Shown one piece after another: positions 1 through 8,971 of a DNA stretch of 64,000 bases (position 1 is the first letter of the stretch; each line of letters begins with the position of its first letter). The position numbers were made by a program, and so were the translations under genes. Below the pieces are notes generated by a model that was not told where the DNA came from, searched no databases, and was given only the letters and a program-made list of their open reading frames with translations. The stretch is taken from contig NZ_CP129212.1 of assembly GCF_030413175.1 (NCBI RefSeq), positions 5,680,450 through 5,744,449 of the forward strand, given 5' to 3'. The stretch is from Bradyrhizobium roseum. Lineage in GTDB: Bacteria > Pseudomonadota > Alphaproteobacteria > Rhizobiales > Xanthobacteraceae.

Positions 1-2
1 AG

Positions 3-1181
3 GCGACCGGTCCCAGCAAGCTGGTGATCCGCAATATCGGGCTGCTGCTGTCGGGGGCGCTGGAGAAGCCGATCCTGGACGGGGACACGATCGTGGCCGA
101 AAACGGCAAGATCACCGCGATCGGCCGCTTCAAGGACGTCGACACCGAGGGTGCCACCACGATCGTCGATGCCAACGGCACCACCGTCGCCCCGGGCCTG
201 ATCGACAGCCACGTCCACCCGGTCGCCGGCGACTGGACGCCCCGGCAGAACCAGACCAACTGGATCGACAGCTATCTGCACGGCGGGGTCACCACCATGA
301 TCTCGGCCGGCGAGGTTCACATGCCCGGCCGCCCCCGCGATGTCGTCGGGTTGAAGGCGATGGCGATCTTTGCGCAGCGCGCGTTCTGGACCCTGCGGCC
401 TGGCGGCGTGAAGGTTCATGCTGGCGCGCCGGTCATCGAGTGCGAGATGGTCGAGGACGACTTCAAGGAATTGGCCGCGGCCGGCGTCAAACTGCTCGGC
501 GAAGTCGGCCTCGGCGGCGTCAAGGACGGGCCGACGGCACGGAAAATGGTCGGATGGGCGCGCAAGTATGGCATCCAGAGCACGATCCACACCGGCGGCC
601 CCTCCATTCCCGGCTCCGGCCTGATCGACAAGGACGTGGTGCTGGAAGCCGACACCGACGTGGTCGGCCATATCAATGGTGGCCACACCGCCCTGCCCGA
701 CGACCAGATCCGCTGTATCTGCGAGGGTTGCAAGCGTGGGCTGGAACTGGTTCACAACGGCAATGAGCGCTCGGCGCTGTTCACGCTGCGCATCGCGCGC
801 GAGATGGGCGACCTCAACCGTGTCATCCTCGGCACCGACGCGCCGGCCGGCTCCGGCGTGCAGCCGCTCGGTATCTTGCGGATGGTGTCGATGCTGTCCT
901 CGCTTGGCGACCTGCCCGCCGAACTCGCGTTCTGCCTGGCAACCGGCAATACTGCGCGCATGCGCGAGCTCGATTGCGGCATCATCGAAGTCGGCCGCTC
1001 CGCTGATTTCGTCCTGATGGACATGGCCCAGCACTCGCCCGGCAAGAACATCCTCGAAAGCGTTCAGCTCGGCGACCTGCCCGGCATCGGCATGACCATC
1101 ATCGACGGCATCATCCGCACCCAACGCAGCCGCAACACCCCGCCGGCGGGCAGGGTTCCAGAGATCGTTAGCGGGCATTAA
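3..1181 (+). CDS. Enamidase-like amidohydrolase (5' end runs off window)
   Basis: Metal-dependent amidohydrolase resembling enamidase, which opens the ring of 1,4,5,6-tetrahydro-6-oxonicotinate to 2-formylglutarate and ammonia in the reductive nicotinate pathway. Numbered from the GTG at 24, the metal-site residues are visible: H63/H65 in DSHVHP, E160 as possible bridging ligand, H189 in IHTGG, H216/H221 around GHINGGH, and D272 in GTDAP. About 385 residues matches a full-length enamidase. The frame is open to the left edge (encoding A-T-G-P-S-K-L before the GTG), so the true start is probably outside the window. It lies in the same locus as a 6-hydroxynicotinate reductase homologue, which is the main reason for naming the substrate. 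Another cyclic amide remains possible. Confidence 0.8.
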   Translation, partial: ATGPSKLVIRNIGLLLSGALEKPILDGDTIVAENGKITAIGRFKDVDTEGATTIVDANGTTVAPGLIDSHVHPVAGDWTPRQNQTNWIDSYLHGGVTTMISAGEVHMPGRPRDVVGLKAMAIFAQRAFWTLRPGGVKVHAGAPVIECEMVEDDFKELAAAGVKLLGEVGLGGVKDGPTARKMVGWARKYGIQSTIHTGGPSIPGSGLIDKDVVLEADTDVVGHINGGHTALPDDQIRCICEGCKRGLELVHNGNERSALFTLRIAREMGDLNRVILGTDAPAGSGVQPLGILRMVSMLSSLGDLPAELAFCLATGNTARMRELDCGIIEVGRSADFVLMDMAQHSPGKNILESVQLGDLPGIGMTIIDGIIRTQRSRNTPPAGRVPEIVSGH

Positions 1182-1318
1182 TGCCCTTCACGCATCACGA
1201 ATGCGTGCGTGCAGATGTGAAAGTCGCATCAAGCCTCGAAAGCGGTGAACAAATCGGCGGTGATCGCGACGAATGCGGGCAGGCCTGATGGACACCTGCT
1301 CTCACCACCGAGGAACAT

Positions 1319-2008
1319 TTGAAGAATTCGCTGCAAGTCGCCGGCGGGGTCGTCGGCGCTGTCATAGGCTTTGTCGCAACGTTGCTGCTGCTGGAACTGG
1401 TTGGCTTCGGAAACCCGGCCGATCCGATCATGTCCGGCATGCTGGCGCTATTGGTATTCGCGCCATGCGGCGCCATCGCGGGCCTCTTGCTCGGCACGGC
1501 GCTCGCGAGGCGGCGGGGCGGCGGGAAAAACAGCGATGGGCTGTTCCGCAGCAGCATGAAGGCATCGGCCGTTCTGATTGGGCTCTGCGCCGCAGCCGGC
1601 GCCTCCTATTATGTCTACGCCGTCACGACGGCAACGCCCTGGCTCAATCCGAACGCCCCCAACCCGCTTCTCGTCTTTGAAGTTCGCCTCCCGGCGGGAT
1701 CTACATTGCCGGGCTCCGCCCGTGACATAACGGCCGAGCTTCAGACCGACCTGAACACCATGCCGGGCGAGATGCAGCCCGACCAGTTCCGCCGCGATGG
1801 CGAAAGTCCGGTCGTTGCCGGCTATGTCGAACTCGCGTTTCGCACCGCGTATCGGCGGTTGGAGATCAAGATCAAGGGCCAGCCCGACCGGCTCTACCTC
1901 ATCGGCCTTTCAGACAAGGCGCCGCATGCTGCGGAATTCGGGTCATGGCAGGCCAATGCCGATGGCAGCGAAATCCGCTATCGCGCCCGATGGCCGGGGC
2001 GAAGCTGA
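1319..2008 (+). CDS. Small membrane protein, function unknown
   Basis: 229 residues, family not recognised. Three hydrophobic stretches are visible in the N-terminal half (about residues 7-27, 38-60 and 82-103). They are followed by a soluble C-terminal half of about 125 residues containing FEVRLPAGSTLPG and a basic RRLEIKIKGQ strand. This suggests a membrane-anchored domain facing the periplasm or cytoplasm. The likely start is TTG at 1319, with GAGG five bases upstream. It follows the enamidase-like gene on the same strand by 137 bp and converges with the MarR gene. No function is assigned. Confidence 0.55.
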   Translation: MKNSLQVAGGVVGAVIGFVATLLLLELVGFGNPADPIMSGMLALLVFAPCGAIAGLLLGTALARRRGGGKNSDGLFRSSMKASAVLIGLCAAAGASYYVYAVTTATPWLNPNAPNPLLVFEVRLPAGSTLPGSARDITAELQTDLNTMPGEMQPDQFRRDGESPVVAGYVELAFRTAYRRLEIKIKGQPDRLYLIGLSDKAPHAAEFGSWQANADGSEIRYRARWPGRS

Positions 2009-2143
2009 CGATGGAACCGGGTCGCCACTGCGACCTCCGTTCTACTTTGCATGGGGTTGTTTTCGATATTTTGAGTCCGGACCCTGCGATGAACGCCCAA
2101 CAGTCATCTTCACCGGTCCGCCGCCATCTCTTCTGTGGCCCGC

Positions 2144-2599
2144 TCACCGCAGCCGGTCGAGCAGCGCCATCAATGTCTCGCGCTCCTTCGCATCGAGCGG
2201 CGCCAGCGTCTCCCGCGAGATTGCTAGCGCGTTCGGTGCAGACTTTTCGGCCAGTTGCTGGCCGGCGCGCGTCAGGCTCACCAACAGGCGGCGGCCGTCC
2301 TCAGGGTCCGGGCTGGTCTCGGTCAGCCCGCGCGCGGTCAGGCGATCGATCACGCCCTTGATGGTGGCGACGTCCATCGCCGTCAGCCGGCCGAGCAGGT
2401 TTTGTGAGCACGGCCCGGTCTCGTTCAGTTTGGCGAGCGCCGCCCATTGCGTCGGCGTCAGGTTGATGCCGATGCCCTGGGCGAAGATGGTGGCATGGCG
2501 CTGCGAGACCTGGCGCAGGATGAAGCCGATCTGTTCATCGAGAATGTACGACGGTCGCGCCGGCTTGATGGCTCGTTTTGGCGAAACACCCTTGGCCAT
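2144..2599 (-). CDS. MarR family regulator, probable controller of the nicotinate locus
   Basis: 151-residue winged-helix MarR protein. The helix-turn-helix and wing run roughly through residues 45-105, with a recognisable LTPTQWAAL helix and a DPEDGRR wing turn. It lies 29 bp downstream of livF on the same strand, so it may be the last gene of the catabolic/transport operon. In Pseudomonas putida the nic genes are controlled by NicR, also a MarR protein that responds to 6-hydroxynicotinate. By analogy this protein may bind one or both palindromes between the reductase and hydroxylase genes (10476-10487, 10625-10640). That link is inferred. The start is ATG at 2599. Confidence 0.85.
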   Translation of the reverse strand: MAKGVSPKRAIKPARPSYILDEQIGFILRQVSQRHATIFAQGIGINLTPTQWAALAKLNETGPCSQNLLGRLTAMDVATIKGVIDRLTARGLTETSPDPEDGRRLLVSLTRAGQQLAEKSAPNALAISRETLAPLDAKERETLMALLDRLR

Positions 2600-2628
2600 C
2601 TACGCCCCCGTCCCTTTCTGCCTGCCGC

Positions 2629-3333
2629 CTACAGTGAGAGATGCGCGTCGCGGATGTCCGGCCGCGCATCGAGTTCCGCCATCGTGCCGCCGAAGCAGAT
2701 CTTGCCGCGCTCGATGATGTAGGCGCGGTCCGAGATCAGCCGCGCGAAATGCAGGTTCTGCTCGGAGACCACGATGCTGACGCCTTCCCGCTTCATCGCG
2801 AGGATGGCATCGACCATCTGCTCCACGATCTTCGGCGACAGCCCTTCGGAGGGTTCGTCGAGCAGCACCAGCGACGGGTTGCCCATCAGCGTCCGCGCGA
2901 TGGTCAGCATCTGCTGCTCGCCGCCGCTCATGCGTCCGCCCGGGCGGTTGCGCATTTCACCGAGGTTGGGAAACAGCGTGAACAGCTTTTCGCGCGTCCA
3001 TTGCGGCGCGTTGGGCCGCGTCGGCTGGCGGCCGACTTCGAGGTTTTCCTCGACCGTCAGGTCCGTGAAGATGCGCCGCTCTTCCGGCACGTAACCAAGC
3101 CCGCCGCGCACGATCGCGTGCGTCGGCTCGCGCGAGACATCCTTGCCCTCGAATACTATCCGTCCCGAGCGGTTCTCGACCAGGCCGACGATGGAGCGGA
3201 ACGTGGTCGATTTGCCGGCGCCGTTGCGTCCCAACAGCGCGACCACCTCGCCCTCGCCGACTTCGAGCGCGATATCGAACAGGATATGCGCCGGGCCGTA
3301 AAAGCTGTTGAGATCGGCGACCTGCAGCTTCAT
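2629..3333 (-). CDS. livF: Branched-chain-amino-acid-type ABC importer ATPase LivF
   Basis: 234-residue ABC ATPase of the LivF group, one of two ATPases of a HAAT-type importer. Walker A (GRNGAGKST), the signature MSGGEQQM and Walker B (LVLLDEPS) are intact. The start is ATG at 3333, which overlaps the livG stop by four bases (ATGA), indicating translational coupling. A longer in-frame extension exists upstream but runs through livG in another frame and is not coding. The gene sits in an operon with reductase, UPF0280, AA_synth and solute-binding genes. The cargo is therefore more likely nicotinate or a derivative than leucine; this is inferred from context. Confidence 0.93.
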   Translation of the reverse strand: MKLQVADLNSFYGPAHILFDIALEVGEGEVVALLGRNGAGKSTTFRSIVGLVENRSGRIVFEGKDVSREPTHAIVRGGLGYVPEERRIFTDLTVEENLEVGRQPTRPNAPQWTREKLFTLFPNLGEMRNRPGGRMSGGEQQMLTIARTLMGNPSLVLLDEPSEGLSPKIVEQMVDAILAMKREGVSIVVSEQNLHFARLISDRAYIIERGKICFGGTMAELDARPDIRDAHLSL

Positions 3334-4121
3334 GCGCCGGCTCCCTCGCGGTGGCGTGCGTCGTATACTAGACCTTCGCCGAGATAGATGGCGCGTACCT
3401 GCGGGTTGCCGCGGACTTCCGCAGGCGAACCTTCGGCAATCAGGCTGCCGCGGTTGAGCACCAGGATGCGATCGGCATGTTCGAACACCACGTCCATGTC
3501 GTGCTCGGTGAACAGCACGCCGATCGATTGCTCGCGGGAGATCCGCGCGGTGAGCCGCATCAGTTCGATCCGCTCGCGCGGCGCCATGCCGGCGGTCGGC
3601 TCGTCCATCAGCAACAGTTTCGGCTGGTTGGCGAGCGCGATTGCGAGCTCCAGCCGCTTGAGATCGCCATAGGCCAGCTCGCCGCAGGGCCGCTCGGCAT
3701 AGGCGCCCATGCCGACGAGATCGAGCAGCCGGCCGGCCTCCTCGCGCGCATAATTCGCGGTCGAGCCCCAGAGATTGAACAATTGCCTGCCATAGGACAC
3801 CAGCGCGACCTGCACGTTTTCCCGCACCGTCATGGTCGGGAATGTCGCGGTGATCTGGAAGGTGCGCCCGACCCCTAGCCGCCAGACCGCGCGCGGCTTG
3901 CGGCCGACGGTTTCCTCGCCGAGCAGGGTGATGCGACCACTGTCCGGCGTGTTCTGGCCGTTGAGCATGTCGAAGCAGGTGCTTTTTCCAGCGCCGTTCG
4001 GGCCAATCAACGCCAGGATTTCGCCCGCGCGCAGTTCGAACGACACGCTGCGAACGGCATGGACGCCACCGTAGGATTTGCTGAGGCCCTCGACCGACAG
4101 CAATGTGGGGACCGTGCTCAT
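3330..4121 (-). CDS. livG: Branched-chain-amino-acid-type ABC importer ATPase LivG
   Basis: 263-residue LivG-type ATPase with Walker A GPNGAGKST, a somewhat degenerate signature (LAYGDLKRLE, usual for LivG) and Walker B LLLMDEPT. It overlaps the fused permease upstream and livF downstream by four bases on each side, so the three are translated as a unit. It pairs with LivF on the cytoplasmic face of the permease. Length and motifs are normal for the family. Confidence 0.93.
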   Translation of the reverse strand: MSTVPTLLSVEGLSKSYGGVHAVRSVSFELRAGEILALIGPNGAGKSTCFDMLNGQNTPDSGRITLLGEETVGRKPRAVWRLGVGRTFQITATFPTMTVRENVQVALVSYGRQLFNLWGSTANYAREEAGRLLDLVGMGAYAERPCGELAYGDLKRLELAIALANQPKLLLMDEPTAGMAPRERIELMRLTARISREQSIGVLFTEHDMDVVFEHADRILVLNRGSLIAEGSPAEVRGNPQVRAIYLGEGLVYDARHREGAGA

Positions 4122-6004
4122 TCGGCGACCTCAATCCGGGAGGTGGCCAGCGCGGCTTTTTTCTCAGGAGACCGCCAGCGATTCCTGATCGTCTCCAGCG
4201 TGCCGACGATTCCCTTCGGGAACGCCACCACCATCAGCACGATGAAGCCGCCGAGCACCAGCTTCGACAGATCGGTCTGGCTGACCAGCCAGATGTTGGC
4301 CGCCTTGAACACGATGGCACCGATGACCGCGCCGGAAACCGTCTCGACGCCGCCGAGCAGCACCATGACCAGCGCATCGACAGACAGCGAGATGCCGAGG
4401 CTGTCGGGAAACACGCTTCCCTTCAGATAGGCAAACAGCGCACCGCCAATGCCCGCAACCGTGCCTGATATGACGAACGCCGTCCATTGCACGCGCTTGC
4501 CGTTGATACCGATCGCCTCGCTGCGCAGCGGCGAGTCACGCGTCGCGCGCAACGCAAAACCGAACGGCGAGAACACGATCACCCGCAGCACCGTGACCGC
4601 GAGCGCGGCGATACCCAAAGACAGCCAGTAAAAACTGGCCGGGCCCGAGGCCCACTTGTCCGGCCAGACGCCCAGGATGCCGTTGTCGCCGCCGGTTACT
4701 GCCACCCACTGGAACGCGATCGACCAGACGATCTGCGCAAAGGCCAGCGTCAGCATCGCAAAATAGACGCCCGAGAGCTGAACGGCGAAGAAGCCGAAAA
4801 CGGCAGCGCCCAGCAGGCCCAGCAGCGGGCCAAGCAACAGCGAGACGATCATCGGCAGCCCCGCCGCCTTGGCGAGGAAAGCGACGCCATAGGCGCCAAG
4901 CCCGAAATAGGCGGCGTGGCCGAACGAGGCGAGCCCGCCGACCGACATCAGGAAGTGCAGGCTGGCGGCAAAGATCACGAAGATCGCGATCTCCGAACCG
5001 ACCGTCAGCGCATAGTTGCCGGCGAACAGCGGCAGCATGGCGGCCACGGCCAGCGCGCCGAGCGACAGCATGCGCTCACCCGAGGTGAGCGGCCGCCATG
5101 GATTGACGGTCAATCCCGGCGTGCGGCGCGCGGCGGCTTCCGGCCTGCCGAACAGGCCCCACGGCCGCACGATCAGCACCACCGCCATGACAAGGAAAAC
5201 CAGGATGATGGAGATCTTTGGGAAGATGAGAATGCCGAAGGCGTTCAGTTCGGAAACTAGCACGGCGGCGACGAAAGCGCCGATGATGCTACCGAGGCCG
5301 CCGATCACCACCACCACGAACACGTCGACGATGATGCGAAGATCCAGCGCGTGATGCACCGCATCGCGCGGGATCTGCAGCGCGCCGCCGAGCGCCGCGA
5401 GAAAGACGCCGAGCGCAAACACGCTGGTGAACAGCCATTTCTGATTGACGCCGAGCGCCGCCACCATGTCGCGGTCCTGCGTCGCTGCGCGGACCAGAAT
5501 TCCCCAACGTGTGCGCTGGAATAGCAGCCAGAGCCCGCCAAGCACGATTGGGCTGAGCGCAATCAGGAACAAATCATAGCTCGGGATATTCTGGCCGAAG
5601 AATTCGACCGCCCCCTTGAAGCCGGGCGCGCGGCGGCCGAGCAGATCGTCCGGACCCCAGATCAGCACCACGATATCCTGGACCATCAGCGTGAGGCCGA
5701 AGGTCGCCAGCAACTGGAACAGTTCCGGCGCGTGGTAGATCCGCCGCAGCAGCACCATCTCGACCAGCACGCCGACGACGGCAACGATAAGCGCCGCAAC
5801 GAGGATGCCGCCCCAGAAGCCAAACGCGCCGGCGAAGCGCTCGGTCAGCGTGAACGCGACATAGGCGCCGAGCATATAGAACGCGCCATGGGCAAAATTC
5901 ACAATCCGCGTCACGCCGAAGATGATGGACAGGCCTGACGCGACCAGGAACAACGACGCCGCGCTGGCGAGACCGGTCAGGAACTGAACGAAGTAGAAGG
6001 CCAT
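4118..6004 (-). CDS. Fused LivH-LivM ABC permease
   Basis: 628 residues, about twice the size of a single permease. The first ~290 residues are LivH-like, with the N-terminal membrane segment FGVTRIVNFAHGAFYMLG. The rest is LivM-like, with SVGGLASFGHAAYFGLGAYG and a C-terminal G-G-V-E-T-V-S-G-A-V-I-G-A loop for ATPase docking. The join is a short basic linker near residues 288-300. Both halves are rich in hydrophobic helices, so one chain supplies the whole channel. Fused LivHM proteins occur in rhizobia. ATG at 6004; the stop overlaps livG by four bases. The transported molecule is unknown but probably a pyridine carboxylate, given the operon. Confidence 0.9.
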   Translation of the reverse strand: MAFYFVQFLTGLASAASLFLVASGLSIIFGVTRIVNFAHGAFYMLGAYVAFTLTERFAGAFGFWGGILVAALIVAVVGVLVEMVLLRRIYHAPELFQLLATFGLTLMVQDIVVLIWGPDDLLGRRAPGFKGAVEFFGQNIPSYDLFLIALSPIVLGGLWLLFQRTRWGILVRAATQDRDMVAALGVNQKWLFTSVFALGVFLAALGGALQIPRDAVHHALDLRIIVDVFVVVVIGGLGSIIGAFVAAVLVSELNAFGILIFPKISIILVFLVMAVVLIVRPWGLFGRPEAAARRTPGLTVNPWRPLTSGERMLSLGALAVAAMLPLFAGNYALTVGSEIAIFVIFAASLHFLMSVGGLASFGHAAYFGLGAYGVAFLAKAAGLPMIVSLLLGPLLGLLGAAVFGFFAVQLSGVYFAMLTLAFAQIVWSIAFQWVAVTGGDNGILGVWPDKWASGPASFYWLSLGIAALAVTVLRVIVFSPFGFALRATRDSPLRSEAIGINGKRVQWTAFVISGTVAGIGGALFAYLKGSVFPDSLGISLSVDALVMVLLGGVETVSGAVIGAIVFKAANIWLVSQTDLSKLVLGGFIVLMVVAFPKGIVGTLETIRNRWRSPEKKAALATSRIEVAE

Positions 6005-6084
6005 GGGCGGTCCGGGTTGGTGCAGAACGGGCGTTCATCCTTCGAGACGGCGCTTCGCGCCGCCTCAGGATGAGGTCTTTCTTA

Positions 6085-6224
6085 CCTCGCCCCGCTTGCG
6101 GGGAGAGGTCGGATCGCCCTTGCGATCCGGGTGAGGGAGTACAGGCGTATCGATAGTGCACAACTTGGGGAGAGAGCCCCTCACCCCGAGCCTCTCCCCG
6201 CGAAGAGCGGGGCGAGGGAGAGGC
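6085..6224. repeat. Composite intergenic hairpin repeat (CTCCCCGC family), copy 1
   Basis: Two modules of the type CCCCGCTTGCGGGGAGAGG and CTCTCCCCGCGAAGAGCGGGG lie in opposite orientation, around a short core. The whole unit can fold into a long stem. The same arrangement recurs at 44186-44323 and 50231-50364, with a half copy at 18257-18300. It sits between the permease and binding-protein genes of one operon, so it is transcribed and may affect relative expression. A separate hairpin, GGCGCTTCGCGCCGCC, lies just before it near 6050. Confidence 0.75.
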
Positions 6225-6228
6225 GTCC

Positions 6229-7434
6229 TCACTCCTTCGGGCGAAGCTTTCCAACTTCCGCATCGCTCGGCAGATAGTCCGAGCCCTTGCGATAGACGGA
6301 ATCCACCATCACGCCCTTGCCGTCCTTCAGCGCGGTCTTGCCGACATAGGCGCCAAGCGTCGACTGGTGGTCGATCTTGCGGAAGGTGATCTCGCCGAAC
6401 GGCGACGGCATCGACAGGCCTTCGGTCGCCGCGATCAGCTTCTCCGGATCGGTCGAATTGGCTTTCGTCAGGATCGCTGCGGCCGCCTTGATGGTCTGGT
6501 AGCCGACGATCGAGCCGAGCCGCGGATAGTCGTTGAACTTGGCCTGATAGGCCTTAAGGAACTTGTCATGGTCCGGCGTCTTGATGTCGTACCAGGGGTA
6601 ACCCGTGACGATCCATCCTTCCGGCGTTTCGTCCTTCAGCGGATCGAGATATTCTGGCTCGCCGGTCAGGAACGACACCACCGCGCGATTCTTGAACAGG
6701 CCGCGGGTATTGCCTTCGCGCACGAGCTTGACCAGATCGGCGCCAAAGGTGACGTTAAGGATCGCCTCGGGATTGGCCGCGGCAACCGCCTGCACCACCG
6801 GACCGGCGTCGATCTTGCCCTGCGGCGGCCACTGCTCGTCGACCCACTGGATGTCCGGGCGCTTCTCCGACATCAGCTTCTTGAACACCGCGACCGCGGA
6901 CTGGCCATATTCATAGTTCGGCGCGATCGTCGCCCAGCGCTTGGCGGGCAGCTTGGCCGCCTCTTCCACCAGCATCGCCGCCTGCATGTAGTTCGATGGA
7001 CGCAGGCGGAAGGTGTAACGATTGCCCTTGGACCAGGTGATGGCGTCGGTCAGCGGTTCGGCTGCCAGGAAGAAAACTTTCTTCTGGTTGGCGAAATCAG
7101 AGACAGCCAGACCGATATTGGACAGAAACGTACCGGTCAGCATCGCCACGTTCTCGCTCGACACCAGTTCGTTGGCCGCAGTCTGCGCGTCCGCCGGCTT
7201 GCCGCCGTCGTCCTTGGAGATGACGACCAGCTTCTTGCCGTTGATGCCACCGGCCGCATTGATTTCCTCGACCGCGAGTTGCCAGCCCTTGCGATAGGGC
7301 TCGGTGAAGGCCGGCAACAGCGAATAGCTGTTGATCTCGCCGATCTTGATCTCGCCCTGCTGCGCCATGGCGTTGCCGGCCATGCCCGCAACCGCGATCG
7401 CCAAACCTGCTCCCAGTACGTGTCTACGTCGCAT
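6229..7434 (-). CDS. ABC importer periplasmic binding protein (Liv/HAAT type)
   Basis: 401-residue type I periplasmic binding protein. The start is ATG at 7434, chosen because GGAGG stands a few bases upstream; a TTG at 7446 is less likely. The N-terminus MRRRHVLGAG followed by a hydrophobic run and AMA-QQ is a signal peptide, possibly exported by Tat because of the arginine run. The mature part begins GEIKIGEIN, as usual for the family (Peripla_BP_6). It lies in the operon between AA_synth and the fused permease. It should set the cargo of the importer, most likely nicotinate, hydroxynicotinate or a related acid; no ligand residues can be assigned by eye. Confidence 0.88.
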   Translation of the reverse strand: MRRRHVLGAGLAIAVAGMAGNAMAQQGEIKIGEINSYSLLPAFTEPYRKGWQLAVEEINAAGGINGKKLVVISKDDGGKPADAQTAANELVSSENVAMLTGTFLSNIGLAVSDFANQKKVFFLAAEPLTDAITWSKGNRYTFRLRPSNYMQAAMLVEEAAKLPAKRWATIAPNYEYGQSAVAVFKKLMSEKRPDIQWVDEQWPPQGKIDAGPVVQAVAAANPEAILNVTFGADLVKLVREGNTRGLFKNRAVVSFLTGEPEYLDPLKDETPEGWIVTGYPWYDIKTPDHDKFLKAYQAKFNDYPRLGSIVGYQTIKAAAAILTKANSTDPEKLIAATEGLSMPSPFGEITFRKIDHQSTLGAYVGKTALKDGKGVMVDSVYRKGSDYLPSDAEVGKLRPKE

Positions 7435-7458
7435 CCCTACCTCCAATAATCTGTGAAA

Positions 7459-8043
7459 TTATCGTAAACCGTCTTCGCCTTTGACTTCCGAAACCGTCAA
7501 CCCGCCGACGCGCGGCAATGGCCTGCCGCTGTCGGTGACCGCCACCGCGACCATGATCTCGTTGGCACGCGGCGCGTCGTTGATCTGCACTTCCATCCCG
7601 TCGAAATGGCTGCGCACGAAGGCTGCGTCCTTGTGCCCGAGTGGAATGTCCAGCGTCGTCCCCGGCCCGCTGCGCTTCTTGGACGACGGGATCAGCGCCG
7701 CGCCCTTGCCCAACACCTTGCGCACCGGCGCACCCATCTTGGGATGCAGGATAGCGGCGGCATGTTCGAGTTCGCCGTTTTCGCCGACGGCGGCCGCCTT
7801 GCCGTAACTGTGCGCCTTGGCGCCGTCGATGCCGAGGGCTGCGACCGCTCTCTTGGAAAGCAGATCGCCGAGTTCCTCGCCGATTTCAATCAAGGGCGAG
7901 AGATCCTCGACGTACCTGCCGGCAAACGGATTTTCGATAACGGCAATCGCCGCTGCCCGCCGTGTCGGCGGCGCGACCTTCTGACCCATCTCGAGATAGG
8001 TTTCCTCGACCACCGTGACGATCTTGCGAATGATCGCGCTCAT
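7459..8043 (-). CDS. AA_synth (DUF1185) family protein
   Basis: 194-residue protein of the AA_synth family (PF06684), recognised by the N-terminus IIRKIVTVVEETYLEMG, the segment AIAVIENPFAGRYVEDLSPL and the C-terminal V-A-V-T-D-S-G-R-P-L-P-R-V-G-G-L. The family name is historical and no reaction is established to my knowledge. The gene is 19 bp downstream of the UPF0280 gene and 24 bp upstream of the binding-protein gene, inside the reductase operon. A role in degradation of the reduced or opened pyridine ring is therefore plausible. No signal peptide or membrane segment is visible, so it should be cytoplasmic. Confidence 0.85.
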   Translation of the reverse strand: MSAIIRKIVTVVEETYLEMGQKVAPPTRRAAAIAVIENPFAGRYVEDLSPLIEIGEELGDLLSKRAVAALGIDGAKAHSYGKAAAVGENGELEHAAAILHPKMGAPVRKVLGKGAALIPSSKKRSGPGTTLDIPLGHKDAAFVRSHFDGMEVQINDAPRANEIMVAVAVTDSGRPLPRVGGLTVSEVKGEDGLR

Positions 8044-8062
8044 CTGTCAGCCTCGCTCCCGA

Positions 8063-8971
8063 TCAAACACGCGCTACTCCGGCCAGCGCACTGCCACGAA
8101 ACGCCGGCAGCGCCCTTGCCCTGATCCCTGTTGATCCCACCACGGCCGTCTCGCCTAGTAGACGCAAGGCCGCACCTTCAATCAATCCCGCCGCAAGCAA
8201 TTGCTGTGCCCGGCCAACCCCTGCGCTCAAGGCTTCGTCGATCTCGTCCGCCGCGAGCGTGCCGACACCGCGCGTGACAAGGCGCCCACCGAGATCGCTG
8301 TCGGGCTGCAATTCACTTGCGGGCTGCCGAACAATCCCGGGATGACCGGGCAGATCAACGGCATTGGCGATGACAGTGGCCGCAGCATCGGCCTGCGACG
8401 CCGTTTTCGCCAGCACCGTCACCGCGTCGGCGATCCCCAGCGAAAAGCTACGGCCACGCCATCCGCTGGTCGCGATGCCGCGTGCAGGATCGCCGGCCTC
8501 GATGCTGATGGTTTGCATCACGCCGCGATGGTCCGGCCGATCCATCAGCCCAACGGCGAACTGTTCGGCGCCGGTCAGATGCAAAGCGATGTCGCCGCCA
8601 TTGTTGACGTAGGCGCGATCGAGCCGCGCCGCGGCAAGCATGGCGCCGAGAATCTCTTCCGCAACGCTGCCGGCGACGGCGGCCATCGGCGTGATAAATT
8701 GCCCGGCCGCAAATGGCACCACCGCCGCATGCATGCGGCGCGCGACGACGCCGCTGAGCGCGCTGCAGGCCGGATCGACAGCCTTTCGAAGCTCGCTCAA
8801 TTCCTCGCAGAGTTCATCGAGCAAACCGTTGAAGCGCCGCGCCGCGGTCTCGTAGGCGGCGCCTACCTCACCTTCACTCCCCCGCGCCCCGATGATCAGA
8901 TCGATCGGACCATCCTGCAAATGCAGCCGCTTGCCGTCAGGAAGAAGCGCGATTTGCGGGAACCGCCTCAT
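8063..8971 (-). CDS. UPF0280 family protein, ApbE-like
   Basis: 302 residues. The family is recognised from the start (LLPDGKRLHLQDGPIDLIIGARG) and the centre (V-N-N-G-G-D-I-A-L-H-L, and G-I-A-T-S-G-W-R-G-R-S-F-S-L-G-I-A-D-A-V-T-V). The GGDIALH and ATSG elements resemble those of ApbE flavin transferases. The ATG overlaps the stop of the reductase homologue by four bases (8968-8971), so the two proteins are probably made in step. The best guess is a maturation factor that attaches a flavin to the reductase; this is a hypothesis. It has no lipoprotein signal, unlike periplasmic ApbE, which suits a cytoplasmic target. Confidence 0.85.
   Translation of the reverse strand: MRRFPQIALLPDGKRLHLQDGPIDLIIGARGSEGEVGAAYETAARRFNGLLDELCEELSELRKAVDPACSALSGVVARRMHAAVVPFAAGQFITPMAAVAGSVAEEILGAMLAAARLDRAYVNNGGDIALHLTGAEQFAVGLMDRPDHRGVMQTISIEAGDPARGIATSGWRGRSFSLGIADAVTVLAKTASQADAAATVIANAVDLPGHPGIVRQPASELQPDSDLGGRLVTRGVGTLAADEIDEALSAGVGRAQQLLAAGLIEGAALRLLGETAVVGSTGIRARALPAFRGSALAGVARV

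Noticed and set aside
2629..4134. 501-codon frame covering livF and livG
   Set aside because: Upstream of 3333 it is an out-of-frame shadow of livG; only the livF part has ABC motifs.
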